Below, in pieces: positions 23,101 to 34,747 of a DNA stretch of 64,000 nucleotides; position 1 is the first letter of the stretch; every line of letters begins with the position of its first letter. A model generated the notes under the pieces. That model had not been told where the DNA came from. It searched no databases and saw only the letters and a program-made list of their open reading frames with translations. Location of the stretch: positions 15,438,001 to 15,502,000 of the forward strand of contig JAYKYS010000012.1 in assembly GCA_036924285.1 (NCBI GenBank). Reading direction: 5' to 3'. The DNA comes from Asterella californica. Taxonomy: Eukaryota > Streptophyta > Marchantiopsida > Marchantiales > Aytoniaceae. The position numbers and the translations under genes were made by a program.

Positions 23101-25603
23101 CAGAAGACCTCAGAAGACAAACGAAGAAGGAATACTCCCACTGCGATGCGGGGAAGCGCAGTGAAGAGAACCGCTCCTGCCATGAGGGATCTTTCACCCC
23201 GGAAGATTAGAAGAGTAGCTTCTTCTCGTGCGCAGAAGATGAAGACCATTGTGGTGGAAGAGGCATCCTTGTCTCTAGAAGAGAAGGTTGACACCTCAGA
23301 GCGAGTAGTAGAGATGAACTTGTCTTCCGCAGGAAGAAGACTGAAAGAGTTCAGCGCCTTCTTCCACACAGATAATCCAGCCAGCTATGGAGTTGCTGGA
23401 GAAGAGAGCGAAGGCACAGGAGAAGCCCTTGCAACCTGGATTCGGTCTGTGCACCTTGCTTCAGGTACTTGGATCGGCAGATAGAGGGAGTGAAGACGCT
23501 CTATGGTCTTTCCTCGCTTCCGACACCTGCAACCGCATCTTCCCAAGCTCCAGCACCATCGACTGGATCCAGAATGGAGAAGGAGGAGTTCGACCTCGCT
23601 GTGCACTTGGTAGTGACAGCGTTGGAAGCCGAGCAGACACCGGAAGATGTCCCGGAAGACAGGATGTCTTTTGGAAGACAGGAAGACGAGCCGTCTTTCC
23701 AGGTATTCCGTGTGGAGGAAGCGACTTCTCCGGACCCCTATGAGGTCGCCATGATCCCTAGTCCCGCACCAATGCCTCAGAAGATGGAAGAAGCAACACT
23801 CGACCCAGCTTCCCAGAAGACGCTTCCGTCTTCCGAAGTAGAAGCCGAAGCCGAGGAAGACGCAGCCGTAGCAACAGCAATGCCAGCAAAGTGCAATGAG
23901 GAGGAAGCCACCTCAGTGACACCCGAGGTAACTGCAGAGCTTCCTAGCTTATCAGAAGCCGCGTGAGGAGCTCCGATAGGAGCAGATCAGGTAGAGGTTG
24001 CCACCGAGCAATCAAAGTAGCTAGTAACTGAAGTGACAACTCCAAATTTAGTAGGATCGAACATGCTATCTTAAGGGTGGCAGTTTTCAGTGTAAAATTA
24101 GTTAGGATACCATGTGGCAGCATAGGTGGATGGCTAATTAGGAAGGGAACCGCTTGCATGTGGGTTGGCAACCTCCTGTCAGCGCCTCTCTCTCCCTGGT
24201 GGTCGTCTCTCTTGTTTCTCATGGCAACGACATAAGTAGGATCGAAGAGTAGGAAACAGGGTTCTGTAGACTGCACACACATATCGATTTCATGGTGCAG
24301 GCAGACTAGACACATTAGAGAGGAGACACATGATAGACAGTTCGTCGCACACTACACCCGTTGTTGGAAACATACGAATAGTCTGGGAATACACAGGAAG
24401 GGTCTGCATACTCGTACCAGCAGTGGTTCGAAGATGTAGATAGAGGTAGTGAACAGTTTAAGGAACAAGGAACGGCATCCTCGTATAGTCCTGTTGACTA
24501 GACTGGTGTGTCGAGGAGTAGGCGCAGGAAGTAGAGGGAGTGAGCTTCCCAATGCCATTGTGACTTCTTCTCGGGGAATGGATTATGGATTTGAGTGCAG
24601 AATCTTTGTTCATGTCTTCTGGGTGGTGGATTGTCTTGAATTCGCTCCCAATTGTGCATGAGAAGTGTTCTCCTTGAGTGGCGGTGACTGTCAGCAATTG
24701 TGGAAGTGTAGCTTGGCTCGTTCAGTAGAGCACTTGGGATCTACGTACGAACGGTCTTATGGGTAAGGGATCCCAGAAGACAGAGTAGTCAGAGCAGCGA
24801 AGTGAAGAAGAAAGAAGCCTTCTTCTCACAGCAGAAGACGACATCCTCAAGAAGAAGACGGTGCAACTGTACACATGTTTGTTGTCTTCCTCCCCAAACT
24901 ATTACAAGCAGGGATGACTTGTTAGTCAGGATCCGGACTAGAAGCCTGTCGGAATCTTAATTTCCTCTTTTCATCTTGTTTTCCTCTTGTTTGGATTTTC
25001 TCTTCTTCCCCATCTTCTCTCATCTTCCCCATCTTCTTACCTTCTTCTAGTGAGTTTCCGAAACTTCTATTGAGCTTCCGTGAAGGTGAATGTCGTTGTA
25101 GTGCTGCAGGAAGACCACTTCCGTAGGCAGAAGTCTGGGAAGGCTACAGGGGGCATACACCCTGTGATTGATCTAACCCGTTGGAATGTGAGTGTGAGAG
25201 TAAGGTGTAACAGCCATGCTAGTCGACTTCTGCGAAGCATAACAGTCTTATGGAGGTGTGAGAAGACGAGCTGACTCCCCATAAGACGAGAATCGTTTCG
25301 GGAAGACGTTATCGAGAAGACCGGAAGAAGTAACCTGGAAGCAGGAAGATCGTCTTCTCGAGCTTCTCTGTGAATAGTTGTGTGATATTTTAGTTAGTAG
25401 TTGTTTGTTTGGATCCAGAGTACCCTTTTGGCGTATCTAGAAGACGCGTGGTTTTGTGAGAAGACGGGATTTTAGACAAAACCCGTGTGTTTGTGTGTTT
25501 GAATAGATCTTAGAACTTAGAGCAGCGTTACTTGTGCAAATCCTCTGTGGGAACGATGTCTTGTATACTAAATGAGCAAAAGGAGTAATCCTGCGTCACT
25601 ACA
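20138..25603 (+). repeat. 3' LTR of Element 1
   Basis: 5466 bp from TGTGGTGCCC to CACTACA, followed by GTTAT. It is colinear with the 5' LTR except that it lacks the solo LTR and has its own 437-bp deletion at 23460/23461, with no more than 1-2 bp of homology at the junction. It carries the LTR-borne coding region at 22140-24020. Here the frame reads through the solo-LTR site, but is stopped by TGA at 22404-22406 (TGG in the 5' LTR, 8151-8153) and by TAA at 23017-23019 (TCA in the 5' LTR). Confidence 0.95.
22140..24020 (+). pseudogene. LTR-borne coding region, 3' LTR copy
   Basis: Second copy of the coding-like region, without the solo LTR. It starts at an ATG at 22140, has TGA at 22404-22406, continues in frame through 22434-22690, shifts frame near 22650-22700, and runs through the acidic/basic middle (22702-23484). 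It then jumps, through the 437-bp deletion, from the middle part into the LDRQIEGVKTLYGL block (23469 on). Most of the coiled coil is therefore lost in this copy. Comparison with 7887-11834 shows the damage in the two copies is largely independent, so the frame was intact when Element 1 was last made. Confidence 0.55.
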
Positions 25604-25608
25604 GTTAT
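25604..25608. repeat. Right target-site duplication of Element 1 (GTTAT)
   Basis: Exact repeat of 5891-5895. Confidence 0.95.
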
Positions 25609-26260
25609 GAAATCTCATGATGTGTGCTTTGCCTGATTGTTGAGATCCGATCCGTGTCTCGAGCAAGTTGGTTCTTCTCACGAGCTTCCTCGAGTTCTAA
25701 ACGAGAAAAGAATTCATCCATCATCGACATAATGTTTTCATTCGAGATGACTTTAATAAACGTATCATAGCTCTATGAAAGAGTGTTGATGATTTGTTCA
25801 ATCGTCACATCATTAGATGGCATCTCATCGTATTCTATCATTTGATTGACAATGAGTTTGACTCTTTGCATGAAAGTACCAACAGCCAACCCTTCTTCCA
25901 TTCTGAGATTGCTAAACTCGTTTCAGATCTCAGAGTTGTTATGAGATCCGTAGAGTTTCTTCAAGAGCTCACAACACTCTTTTGGATCTTTCTGCTCAAG
26001 CATGAAAGACACGATAGAATCTTTGACTAATAGCTTCGGAATTGATAAGGTTTTTGCCGTTGTTTTCTCAATGTATCTATCTGCTCCTTCCACATAGCAT
26101 CAGGTGTTATCTTTGTAAGTTCAATAACATCCTAGAAATCTTCTCTCTCTAAGATAACCTATATGTGAAAATACCACATGCTGTAGTTTGAGGAATCCAC
26201 GAGCTTGTGATACTCTACAAGCTTCAACTAAGAGATAGAGAGAGAGAAGAAAAACACTAA
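25609..26260 (-). pseudogene. gag: Decayed Ty1/copia gag
   Basis: Read on the minus strand from about 26260 down, the translation follows a copia gag: KLVDSSNYSMWYFHI, ILEREDFWDVIEL-like, EQKDPKECCELLKKLYGS, FSNLRMEEGLAVGTFMQRV, LIVNQMIEYDEMPS and FSRLELEEAREKNQLAR. Several stops and frameshifts are present. The 3' part was cut by Element 1, with its continuation expected left of 5891, where no zinc knuckle is recognisable. No primer site or LTR was found upstream. It is the oldest layer at this locus. Confidence 0.75.
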
Positions 26261-28949
26261 AAGTAAAAGTAAAAACAAATCAACTGAGGCTGACTAAAGA
26301 GATATACGTAGAAATCTCACAACAAGATGCAAAGTTCAAACATATAACTTCACGCTCTACTCACTAGAACAATAGATAAGTTTCTAACCATATAGAAATA
26401 AAGCTCCGAGTCACACATAACTTCAGATTCACTTTCTATGACAACAACACTTTGAGAAAGAGTATTTTAACCGAGTGATAACTCACCATTTGCTTTGTCG
26501 TGCCTTATATTATAGATCTTGTTCAAGTTGTAATAGTGACTCTATATTACTCAGCAAGTCAATTGTCTCATTCTAGTTGAGCACTTTTGCATATTTATGT
26601 TCTCCAAAGAATCTTTCAATATATCTCATGGATTTTATAGTTTCTTCTAGTCTTATTAGTATCAAGTGTTTCATTAGGTGTTACAAGTCGTTCTAGTGGA
26701 AAAAGTTGAGTGAGGAAAAGGATAAACTTAAAGCTCTTTTTGCTCTCATTGGTCTACTTTTGGACCAATGGTATTCTAGCTGTTCCTCATGACGTTTTGT
26801 GTAGTTTTGAGAGACTTTGGATATCCATTTGAACAAAGAAGGATATAGTTGGAAAGCTCTCGACAAGGGTTACAATCTAGGCTGAAAAATTGAGTGATTT
26901 CATGGAGTTTGAAGACATTATGATCGATTGAGTGGAGAGGGATGAAATTCATATGCACTGATATATTTTGGTCATTTCTAGAGAATTATGAGGAGTTTTG
27001 AGAAGTCTTGAGTTGGGCTGGAGAGCTAAAGACGAGATGATCGTTTTGATATCAAGTTCAATCGATTCTTGATCATTTTGGATTGTCAACCAATTGTTGA
27101 AGTTAAATGGTGCAGACGTGATGAGGTAGATATTACAGAATGTGATAGTCTGGAGAATTGGTTATATCTCGAGTTCTGGATCAAATTTCTGAGCGAAATT
27201 TTCCAAGATTAAAAGATGCATTCATGGTAAGATTGAAAGGTCCAGTACAATTTCATGTGAAGTTTGATCACCATTGGTCGATCAAATCGAGAAAACTGAG
27301 GTCTCAAAGTTCGGAGAAGCTTTTGTTATTAGCGGTCTCGATTTTTCAGTCATACCTATTGTAACCTTTTGGATTTTTTAGCAATAGGAGAGGAGTTTGC
27401 TGTTGAAGCTACCAGGCTAACATACATGTAGACATTGTGAAGGTGTGGGATTGATTTCAGCTCTATGTGGCAAAGAAGCAAAGATGCATGATGAATCAAA
27501 AGTCGTTATTTAAGTTTTCGGAGCTGCAAGGTAAGACCGTCGTTGGTGCTATGTTGTGAACTGAGTACTATCTTGAAGTGTGCATGCTTTACTTTGCTAG
27601 AATGCTTAGGAAACCAAGATGTGCAATAAGTTAAACTAAGACTCGATTAGTTTACAGATATGGATATGAAGTTTGGTTGTAATAGATAAAGTGTGACGAT
27701 TGAATTGACGAGTGTCATTGGAAAATTATTAAGTCGTGCTTCTAGTGACATAGAGTTACTTTCATTTAAATGATATAGAGATGAGATTTTAGATAGAGCA
27801 CAGAGAGATCTGTATGTAACGAGTTTTCTACAACTTATACATATCTTTCGGATCATGTCAAGTTTAACCTTGAATAGAGAGAATATAAGATCACTTGTGC
27901 TAAAAAATAGATAGAGAAATATTTGGATTGAAAGATTGAGATTTAGATCTAATCTATTCAAGTCACATATCTCTACACAACCATATACCCAGTGTATTCT
28001 TACATCAAAAAATATGTTGTACGACAACTTCGCTCTAATATCATGAAATGGAAGAATCCAAAGTTGAAAAAACAATCACTGATTCATGTTTCAGTATTTT
28101 CACTTATATACAAGTACAAGGATAAGACTATCTAAAACCAAGTATCCAATCCATAGATTATAGATACACAACTTGATAGTTGTGTGTGTCATCTGACAAT
28201 ATTCTAACTATGACTTAATCTGGGGTGAGACACATGTATCTTATCGAATATGTCGACATTGAACTCAACGTATATTGGAGGATAGAGTAAAGACAGTGCA
28301 TGGTTCATCATACATAATCATGGATATGATTGGAAGATCAAAGAGAGTCGAGAGATATAATATGGCAACATCAAAGAAATTTTGATCTAAGGAGAGATGT
28401 TTGCACGTATAGTGAGAGATCTCTTGTGTTATATTATCGAGAGACACAACCCCGAGAACCTTATAACTGTGACCCAAATAAAACTTCGTGCTAGTATCAT
28501 CTACTTGCGAGATACAATTCAAAATAGTTTCATGAAACACCCATCATTGAAAAGAGATATAAAATGTTATTTCATTTCATATTTTCTTTTAAATGACAAA
28601 GTAATGAAATTTATTCTTTTTGAACTCTAACGGTTCAGCTTAAAAGTTTTGACTCTAGGGTTACGAGACAAGTAATACGCACGAGAGTTTAGTATCTACC
28701 TTCTCAGATCCCGATGCTACCAAAGGCAAGAAGTTCTCTTAAAAAACGAGTAGGATTTTATGTACATGCATGGATGGCATTGCTTTAATTATATTACCAG
28801 CTAGATGTGTTGAGCAGTGGACCAACTAAACGTCCCCCACAAGTCACAGATAAACGCATGGGAATGTGATTTACATATACGGCATGCTTCTTTTGCTGCT
28901 CCTGTAAAGGAATCCGTTATCAACTTGCGCCACGTGACTAGGCTGGAGA
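26261..28949. other. AT-rich intergenic DNA, nothing assignable
   Basis: Short AT-rich open frames only. The longest (27647-28075 minus, 142 codons; 28265-28540 minus) have Leu/Ile/Phe-rich compositions expected of AT-rich DNA and show no domain. Some of it may be decayed copia pol on the minus strand continuing the gag at 25609-26260, but I could not align any pol motif. Confidence 0.5.
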
Positions 28950-28961
28950 CTCGTGATCTGG

Positions 28962-28994
<33 letters not shown>

Positions 28995-29157
28995 TTAATG
29001 AAACGACCGCAGTCGGTCGGGACGCAGTTTATTAGTGGGCTGAAGGGAGCCACCCAATACATCGGCGCGGCCGTGGTCCGTCAGAGCCTTCGCTAAGTCT
29101 TTCCCCCGATCAAACCCCCGCTCTCTCCTCCTCTTCCCGTGTCCTCGTGATCTGGAT
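28950..29157 (-). mobile_element. 180-bp retroposon with 14-bp target duplications
   Basis: The 14-mer CTCGTGATCTGGAT is repeated exactly at 28950-28963 and 29144-29157. Between them (28964-29143) is a 180-bp body. Read on the minus strand it starts GACACGGGAAGAGG, is GC-rich, and ends ...GTCGTTTCATTAAAAT followed by a simple A-rich tail of AAAAT units. Long exact duplications plus an A-rich 3' tail are the mark of LINE-machinery retroposition. I find no clear tRNA A/B boxes, so it may be a SINE of unknown head or a severely 5'-truncated LINE. Confidence 0.82.
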
Positions 29158-29960
29158 ATCATTCGGAACTTTCGGAATCCCGTTGGGATTGAATCGAAAA
29201 CCAAAAGCATTCGTGAAGTTGACTTCGAAGGAAGAGTATATTCTCCGAATTCACTTTTTAATTTGGTTCTATTTATGGACAGTTACTTTTCTCCTTGGTC
29301 TCGATAAACAGGACGACCCCGAACATCGCTAGTTTCAACCAAGCTTAGTTGACGCGACCGGCGATTTTCTCTCGACTCTTGAGAGCAGATTGTCTTCAGG
29401 TGATCGATCATCAGCTGTTCTGGATGCAGTACACTAATCTGTTGTCGGTATCACCTATGAGGTATTGCCTTGAGATACTCCTCGTCTGCGGCGACTCCGT
29501 ACTCTGACCATACACGATCGCGAGGGCATGGTGGCACAGATTAGCAACTAATGTCCTTTAATTAAGGGCCGAGCGTGTGACGGAGAGCTGCACGCAAACG
29601 GCAAGCGAGTGAGACGGGGAGGTGCCCGCTATTTCTTAAACGTCGAGGAACGTCGAGGGTGTTTTTTTTCTAAACCATTTACCCTAAGCCTGCGGCCGGG
29701 GGCCGCACAGTGCCCCATTGACCCTAAGAACGCGTCCTGCGATCGCAGCGTCAAAATGAACATTCAGTGTATTGAACCCAATCCCTCGTCGTCCTACCCT
29801 CGATTTCTCGCCACCATGTTACCACTACCCGGATTCGCACGTGCTGCAATTAAGCTTACACGAGTCAAGCTGCATTAGGTTGCTAATCTGTGCAACCACT
29901 GTAGGTTCCACTAGTAGTACTCGGGCTCTTGCACTGCTTGGATGCTTGTCGTGACTAGTG
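29158..29960. other. Upstream region of the GDSL gene, no gene seen
   Basis: GC is higher than in the preceding intergenic DNA. Open frames such as 29609-29878 (+) have no recognisable content. It probably contains the promoter of the downstream gene. Confidence 0.4.
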
Positions 29961-29964
29961 CTTG

Positions 29965-29970
29965 TATAAA
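29965..29970 (+). promoter_or_regulatory. Probable TATA box of the GDSL gene
   Basis: TATAAA in the context CTTGTATAAAGGGCG, 203 bp upstream of the ATG. A start about 30 bp downstream would give a leader of ~180 nt that includes the hairpin at 30061-30085. Position and sequence are the only evidence. Confidence 0.5.
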
Positions 29971-30060
29971 GGGCGACTTTGGCTTAGAGATCCATCATTA
30001 ACCCGAGCTAAGAACTGTCACCTCGCACCGATACATACTCCTCCGAGTTCCATTTCAAAC

Positions 30061-30085
30061 CTCGAGCTCAGCTATTGAGCTCGAG
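30061..30085 (+). promoter_or_regulatory. Hairpin in the GDSL 5' leader
   Basis: CTCGAGCTCA and TGAGCTCGAG are a perfect 10-bp inverted repeat around a GCTAT loop. Six of ten pairs are G-C. A further copy of GAGCTCGAG overlaps its 3' side (30082-30091). It lies about 90 nt before the ATG and would fold in the mRNA leader. Confidence 0.6.
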
Positions 30086-30172
30086 CTCGAGGTGCCCGAT
30101 CGGATTCCAAGCACCTAAGTAGCGATCAGTACGTAGTCTTGGAATTCTATTCGTCCCGTCGAAGCTGGAAAC

Positions 30173-32418
30173 ATGATGACGAGGGCGATTTTGTTCGTGG
30201 CAGCCTTGACGTCGCTGCTTGTACTACTCCAGGGAGCTGTGGCTGCTGGAGGTGATTTTCTTGGGAACGGGACCAAAGTGCCCGCTCTATTCGTACTGGG
30301 AGACTCTATCGTAGACGCTGGAACCAACACCTTCTTGCAGAATCCCGCTTTCCTAAGCAACTTCACGCCGTACGGACAGACCTTTTTCCGACGGCCTACA
30401 GGCCGCTTCACTGAGGGACGACTGTGGGTGGATCACTTGGGTGAGTACACTCGTTCGAACTACAGGCTAATTCACTGACTGCTGCTGCTTCTGTCACGCA
30501 TGCTCAGTCGTCGTTTTCCTTTCCTGAATCGATAACGCGCGTCTATTAGTTGTGAACATGAGGTTCCCACGTCTGTCTGGGTACTATGGCGGGTAGAAAA
30601 TACTTAGATCCCAATAATGAAGGCTTATACGAAGATAGCGATACGTTCTATGTGCTTATAATACGCTGCTGCCAGTATATAACAAACAGTTCGTGCTTCT
30701 GAATTCCCTCGACCTGTATGACCGATCCTCGTGCGTGCAGCACAATACTTGGGCCTCCCGGTTCTGCAGCCATATCTGGACCCTTCCTTCAAGGACTACA
30801 CCAAAGGAGCGGACTTCGCTTCCGCCGGAAGTGGCAATTTTCAGTCCGTCAAGGACACTGTACGTATACATTTCAATTGCTAGCGTACGAAAGAACTGAA
30901 AATCGGTTATCTGATTAGTACCGTACGGTCTATAGCTGATGATTTCCTGACGTTTTCCTTAATTCCTGTTCTATTCTAGCTGTTCCATGATACATTCTTG
31001 CACTATTCTCGTGATGATTACTGAGATTGCTGATTACTGCCCGTTTCTGAAACAGATCGCATCATTGTTAGGAGGCAGTAACATTAACAACGTTCTCAAC
31101 ACGCACGAGCAGCTTTTACATTTTGGAAAAGTGAAGGCCAAACTGATCAGCTCTCTAGGAAAGAAGGCCACAAACGCATTGCTGGCTCGTTCGATCTTCA
31201 TTCTCAGTACAGGAAGCAACGATCTCACTTGGGGCTACGCTCTGAATTCGACAATGAGGGCGCTTTACACCCCTGACGCTTTCACTTCGTTGATCATCGA
31301 TGCGGTCTACAATACCACTGAGGTACGTACATACGTCGTGAATACTGGTGGCTTTTCAGATATCGCGATGGATAACACTTCGACACCTCGATCGACTCAG
31401 CGAAAGTACTGGCTACGTACTTTGGCTTTGGTACTATGGCGACCGCAGTTATTTTTCTGCTTTTGAGCTAGCTGATCCTCATAGGAACTGCAGACGCAAA
31501 CAAGATCTAGAGTTCGCATCGCAGTTCAGTAGAATGTTGTTGTTTCTGATCATGATCATGACCTGTGTTTCTAAACTATTATATGAATGCAGTTTCTGCT
31601 GGATCAGGGCGCGAAGAAGGTCGTGCTCACAGCTCTAGGCCCACTTGGATGCATTCCAGGAAACGTAGGATCGAACGGATCGTGCAATGAAGTCTTAAAC
31701 GACTGGGTTAAGCTCTACAACACTAAGATACCTGCCCTTCTAGAACGTATTCAACTCAAGTGCAGCGATGCTCGAGTGATATACACCGACCAGTACCACG
31801 TGGTAGAAGGTTTCATCAAGAACGGCACTAAATACGGTAATTAAGTTGCCAGCATGCGCAAGGGATTCATCTCTCGGACTTGACTATAGGCTTGACTTTC
31901 ATGTCCTACTCCTTTCCGCTCCAGGACCCACTTAATCACTTGGTTCTAACTAAGCAGTCTATTAAGTTCGAGTTGATTCTCCGTTCAGTCGAAACAAGAC
32001 TGAACATTAATTAGTCTTTCGGGTTTGGGACTAGTACAAAGTTATCAAGCTTCAACCTATATTTGGAACTAATTCGAAGATCATCGACGATAGTCTAGTG
32101 AGAGAAGAAGTCCACGCGTCCTCCTGGAATCTGACTTTTGCTCTCTGGTGAATACCGTATCGCCCAACAGGATTCAGCCAGGGTTCGAAGGCTTGCTGTG
32201 GACTTGGACCTTTCAATGGTCAAGTTGCAGGCTGCGGAGCGGTGGATCAGAACGGAACTCCCATCTATAACCTGTGCCCGAACGACGAGCTGGCGGACTA
32301 TGTGTTCTGGGATTATGCTCACCCCACAGCAAAGGCCAACGGAATTCTGGCCAACTTATTCATCAGTGGCGCAAGCTGCATCAAACCTTACAACATCAGC
32401 CAACTATGCGAACATTAA
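30173..32418 (+). CDS. GDSL-type esterase/lipase (secreted), five exons
   Basis: Exons 30173-30440, 30741-30859, 31056-31322, 31593-31836 and 32171-32418 join in frame to 381 residues. All four introns (300, 196, 270 and 334 bp) are GT-AG. Residues 1-25 form a signal peptide, so the product should be secreted or apoplastic. Family blocks: VLGDSIVDAGTN (nucleophile Ser45), GADFASAGSG (oxyanion Gly), STGSNDLTW (oxyanion Asn), ALGPLGCIP, KACCGLGPFNG, and DYAHPTAKAN with catalytic Asp347 and His350. Length and block order are those of plant SGNH/GDSL hydrolases, which cleave acyl or acetyl esters of lipids, cutin or polysaccharide; the substrate cannot be told. The last acceptor was placed at 32170 because only it keeps the GF...CCG block in frame. 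ATG codons at 30173 and 30176 are both possible starts. Confidence 0.93.
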
Positions 32419-34488
32419 ACCGGAGCGGATGTATGTTTCGTGATGAGTTCTAGACATCCACAGTCTAGAACAAGGATTCCGTTAGTTTCAATCATGAACC
32501 TCAGAACCCCGTGAGGTTTTAATCGTGGGTGTCGAATTTTGCGTTTAATCGTGAGTTACCTCGTCTTCAGAGTTTTGGACCAGAAGATGTCAGTTGATCG
32601 TGACAAAAAGAGTTTCGAAAGGTTCATTACGTAGCGAAAGTGCGACGGCCGTTGATCCAGGGCGTGGCATGGCAAGGAAGTGAGCAATCTCTTTCCCGAA
32701 CCTCAAGATCCTGCCCAGATTCAGAGGTGCATCATTAAATGTTCTAGCTGGAACAAGCCAGCCCTTACAGAGCAGCACCGGAACTCACTGCTGTCGGGTC
32801 AACGTTTTGCTGCAGAATAACCTATACTGATCAATCACTGGTCCAACTATTTCAGCTACGCAAAATTCCATTCCAAGGTTCACGAATCACGGGGCGTGCA
32901 CCAGCTGGCTACTAGATAATAAAAGCTGCCCAGAGTCCATCCTGGTGCAGGAGCTATAGGGTCTTTCGGATCCTAGCTCAAATGCTCTTTCAAGCCATAA
33001 GCTGACGGCGAGTTCACAAGCCATGCCAGCTTCCTCGGCAACAATCTCGAATTTGAACTTCCAGATTCCAGAGACACCGGCCAGGACAGGTTCAGACAAG
33101 ACCCTCGGCACTGGAACAGATCTATCCATTGTTACTGGCAATACTGTTCTTGACAAGAACGAACTTAGTCTATCAGTCACTCACTATTGCTGCCTAATAA
33201 ACATTTCATTTCTATCGATGACTCCTTGCAGAGAACTTGGGCTTTTGCGAATATTATTGTTCTTGTGGTCATCTTGACTCATGGCTATGGTGATTGATGT
33301 TGCTCATGAATATGAATTCGATCCTGGTTACTTTGATCTTCAAAGGACATGGTCTTTGTCGCTGACAACTGGCCCAGGTGTGCGTGTCAAAATTTCAGAT
33401 GCAGTTCATTTTAGGTAGTTTAATTTGTTACTTAGCATCAAAGCTACCCCGTGCGTAATTGTCCACCTCCATTGCCCCATTACACATTTGGTTGAGGAAA
33501 AATAAATGGCAAGAATCTTAAATTTAGAACAAATAATTATTTCCCCATTACATTCCGCATTGGTACCAGCGAATCAAGCAATTAATTGCAAGGGAGGTCC
33601 TTCGAGACGCTTACTATAGCGCCTACACCAGACCCAGCCTAGGTTTTGCCTGCTTATTGTAATTTACGGGCGGTTTTTTACTGGTGAGAGATTTTTGTGT
33701 TAACTCAGTGGCATTTTTTAGCAATTTCCGTGTACTTTTTCACTTTTTCTAGTGTTTTGAGAAAGAAATTATCCGGCGTCTTCTCTGCTGGTGCTGGCCT
33801 ACACTGAAGCTTACTTGTTGAAGAAGGATGCTTTAGTTTAAGAACCATGCGGAAGGTACCCAACAAGTTTGTCGTTATGTTACAGTCATAGATCAAGAAC
33901 TAATCATCTCTCAGGAAGCGGAACACAAGACAAAAAGCATGAACTCCAAGAAGTCAAAGGGAGCAAGAGTCACACTATTAACAGTAAACGTTAACAGTCA
34001 AGTCAACATGAAGCCCAGGTTGAAAACAAGTGAACAGCAGAAACTAGATATAATTCCTCTATCGCTAACAAAGAGCGAGCTAAATCATATAGAGAATCAA
34101 AACAAACAAAGCAGGTGTCAAAAATAAACCTGCAGAACTGTGCATGTTTCACTCATATGTCTTGGGAACGGTCATATTAGACACGCAAGAGAGACACTTC
34201 GTGATGCAACAACAGTTAGCTTAGGCGTTTGAGATGTAACAACAGTGAAGCTTAATATGCATGCAAACTGAACTTTTGGTAACTTGTGTTTTTCTTTTCT
34301 TATCAGAGAATTATATAAGTATTAAATAAAATATATATACTAATAAATACAAATAATTAAAATGTTTCATAGACGTTATTTGTTAGTCCATGTCTGGAAA
34401 CACGGAGAGAGCAAACAAGAACCCATAAGTGTAGACTGGATTCTCGCGCTTCTGAAGGTAGAAGTCCGGGGTACTGTATTTATGAACG

Positions 34489-34546
34489 TCTAATTTAATT
34501 TAATATCTAACCTTTCTTGCCGGAAGGGTTAGGTATTAAATTAGAT
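34489..34546. repeat. Imperfect inverted repeat, ~22-bp arms
   Basis: Left arm near 34489-34512 (TCTAATTTAATTTAATATCTAACC) and right arm near 34528-34546 (GGTTAGGTATTAAATTAGA) pair with one gap and one mismatch around a loop rich in C and G. It could be a fold-back or miniature element relic. Confidence 0.6.
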
Positions 34547-34714
34547 GGACATGCATTTCCTCCTCTTTCGAACTCGGAAGAAGGTGACTATGCATGCTTA
34601 TCAACTTATTAAGATAGAGGACACATCTACTGTAGAAAGAATGGGTATGATAGCCACTTTAATTTTAGTTTCCAAGGTCTCGAATTCATTACAAAGGAGC
34701 ACCCTGACGTAAAA

Positions 34715-34747
34715 ACTGCAGCTGAGTGCCAGTCACTCAGCTGCAGT
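34715..34747. repeat. Perfect 14-bp inverted repeat
   Basis: ACTGCAGCTGAGTG (34715-34728) and CACTCAGCTGCAGT (34734-34747) surround a 5-nt loop CCAGT. No terminator or gene context explains it. Confidence 0.8.

Larger units (their letters stand above)
5896..25603 (+). mobile_element. Element 1: giant-LTR Ty3/gypsy retrotransposon
   Basis: Complete 19.7-kb insertion: 5' LTR 5896-13440, 18-nt spacer, primer site 13459-13476, gag, protease, reverse transcriptase, RNase H and integrase to 20074, polypurine tract 20124-20137, 3' LTR 20138-25603, with GTTAT duplications on both sides. The order protease-RT-RNaseH-integrase defines Ty3/gypsy. A primer site like the 3' end of tRNA-Asp and the absence of a chromodomain after integrase fit Athila/Tat-type elements; that clade placement is inference. 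All genes carry stops or frameshifts, so it is non-autonomous now. Nested inside the 5' LTR is a foreign solo LTR (8363-10005). Confidence 0.95.

Noticed and set aside
5896..25603. TGA read as tryptophan (alternative code) in these elements
   Set aside because: The same frames use TGG for most Trp codons and also carry TAG, TAA and frameshifts, and the GDSL gene follows the standard code. Mutation is the simpler reading.
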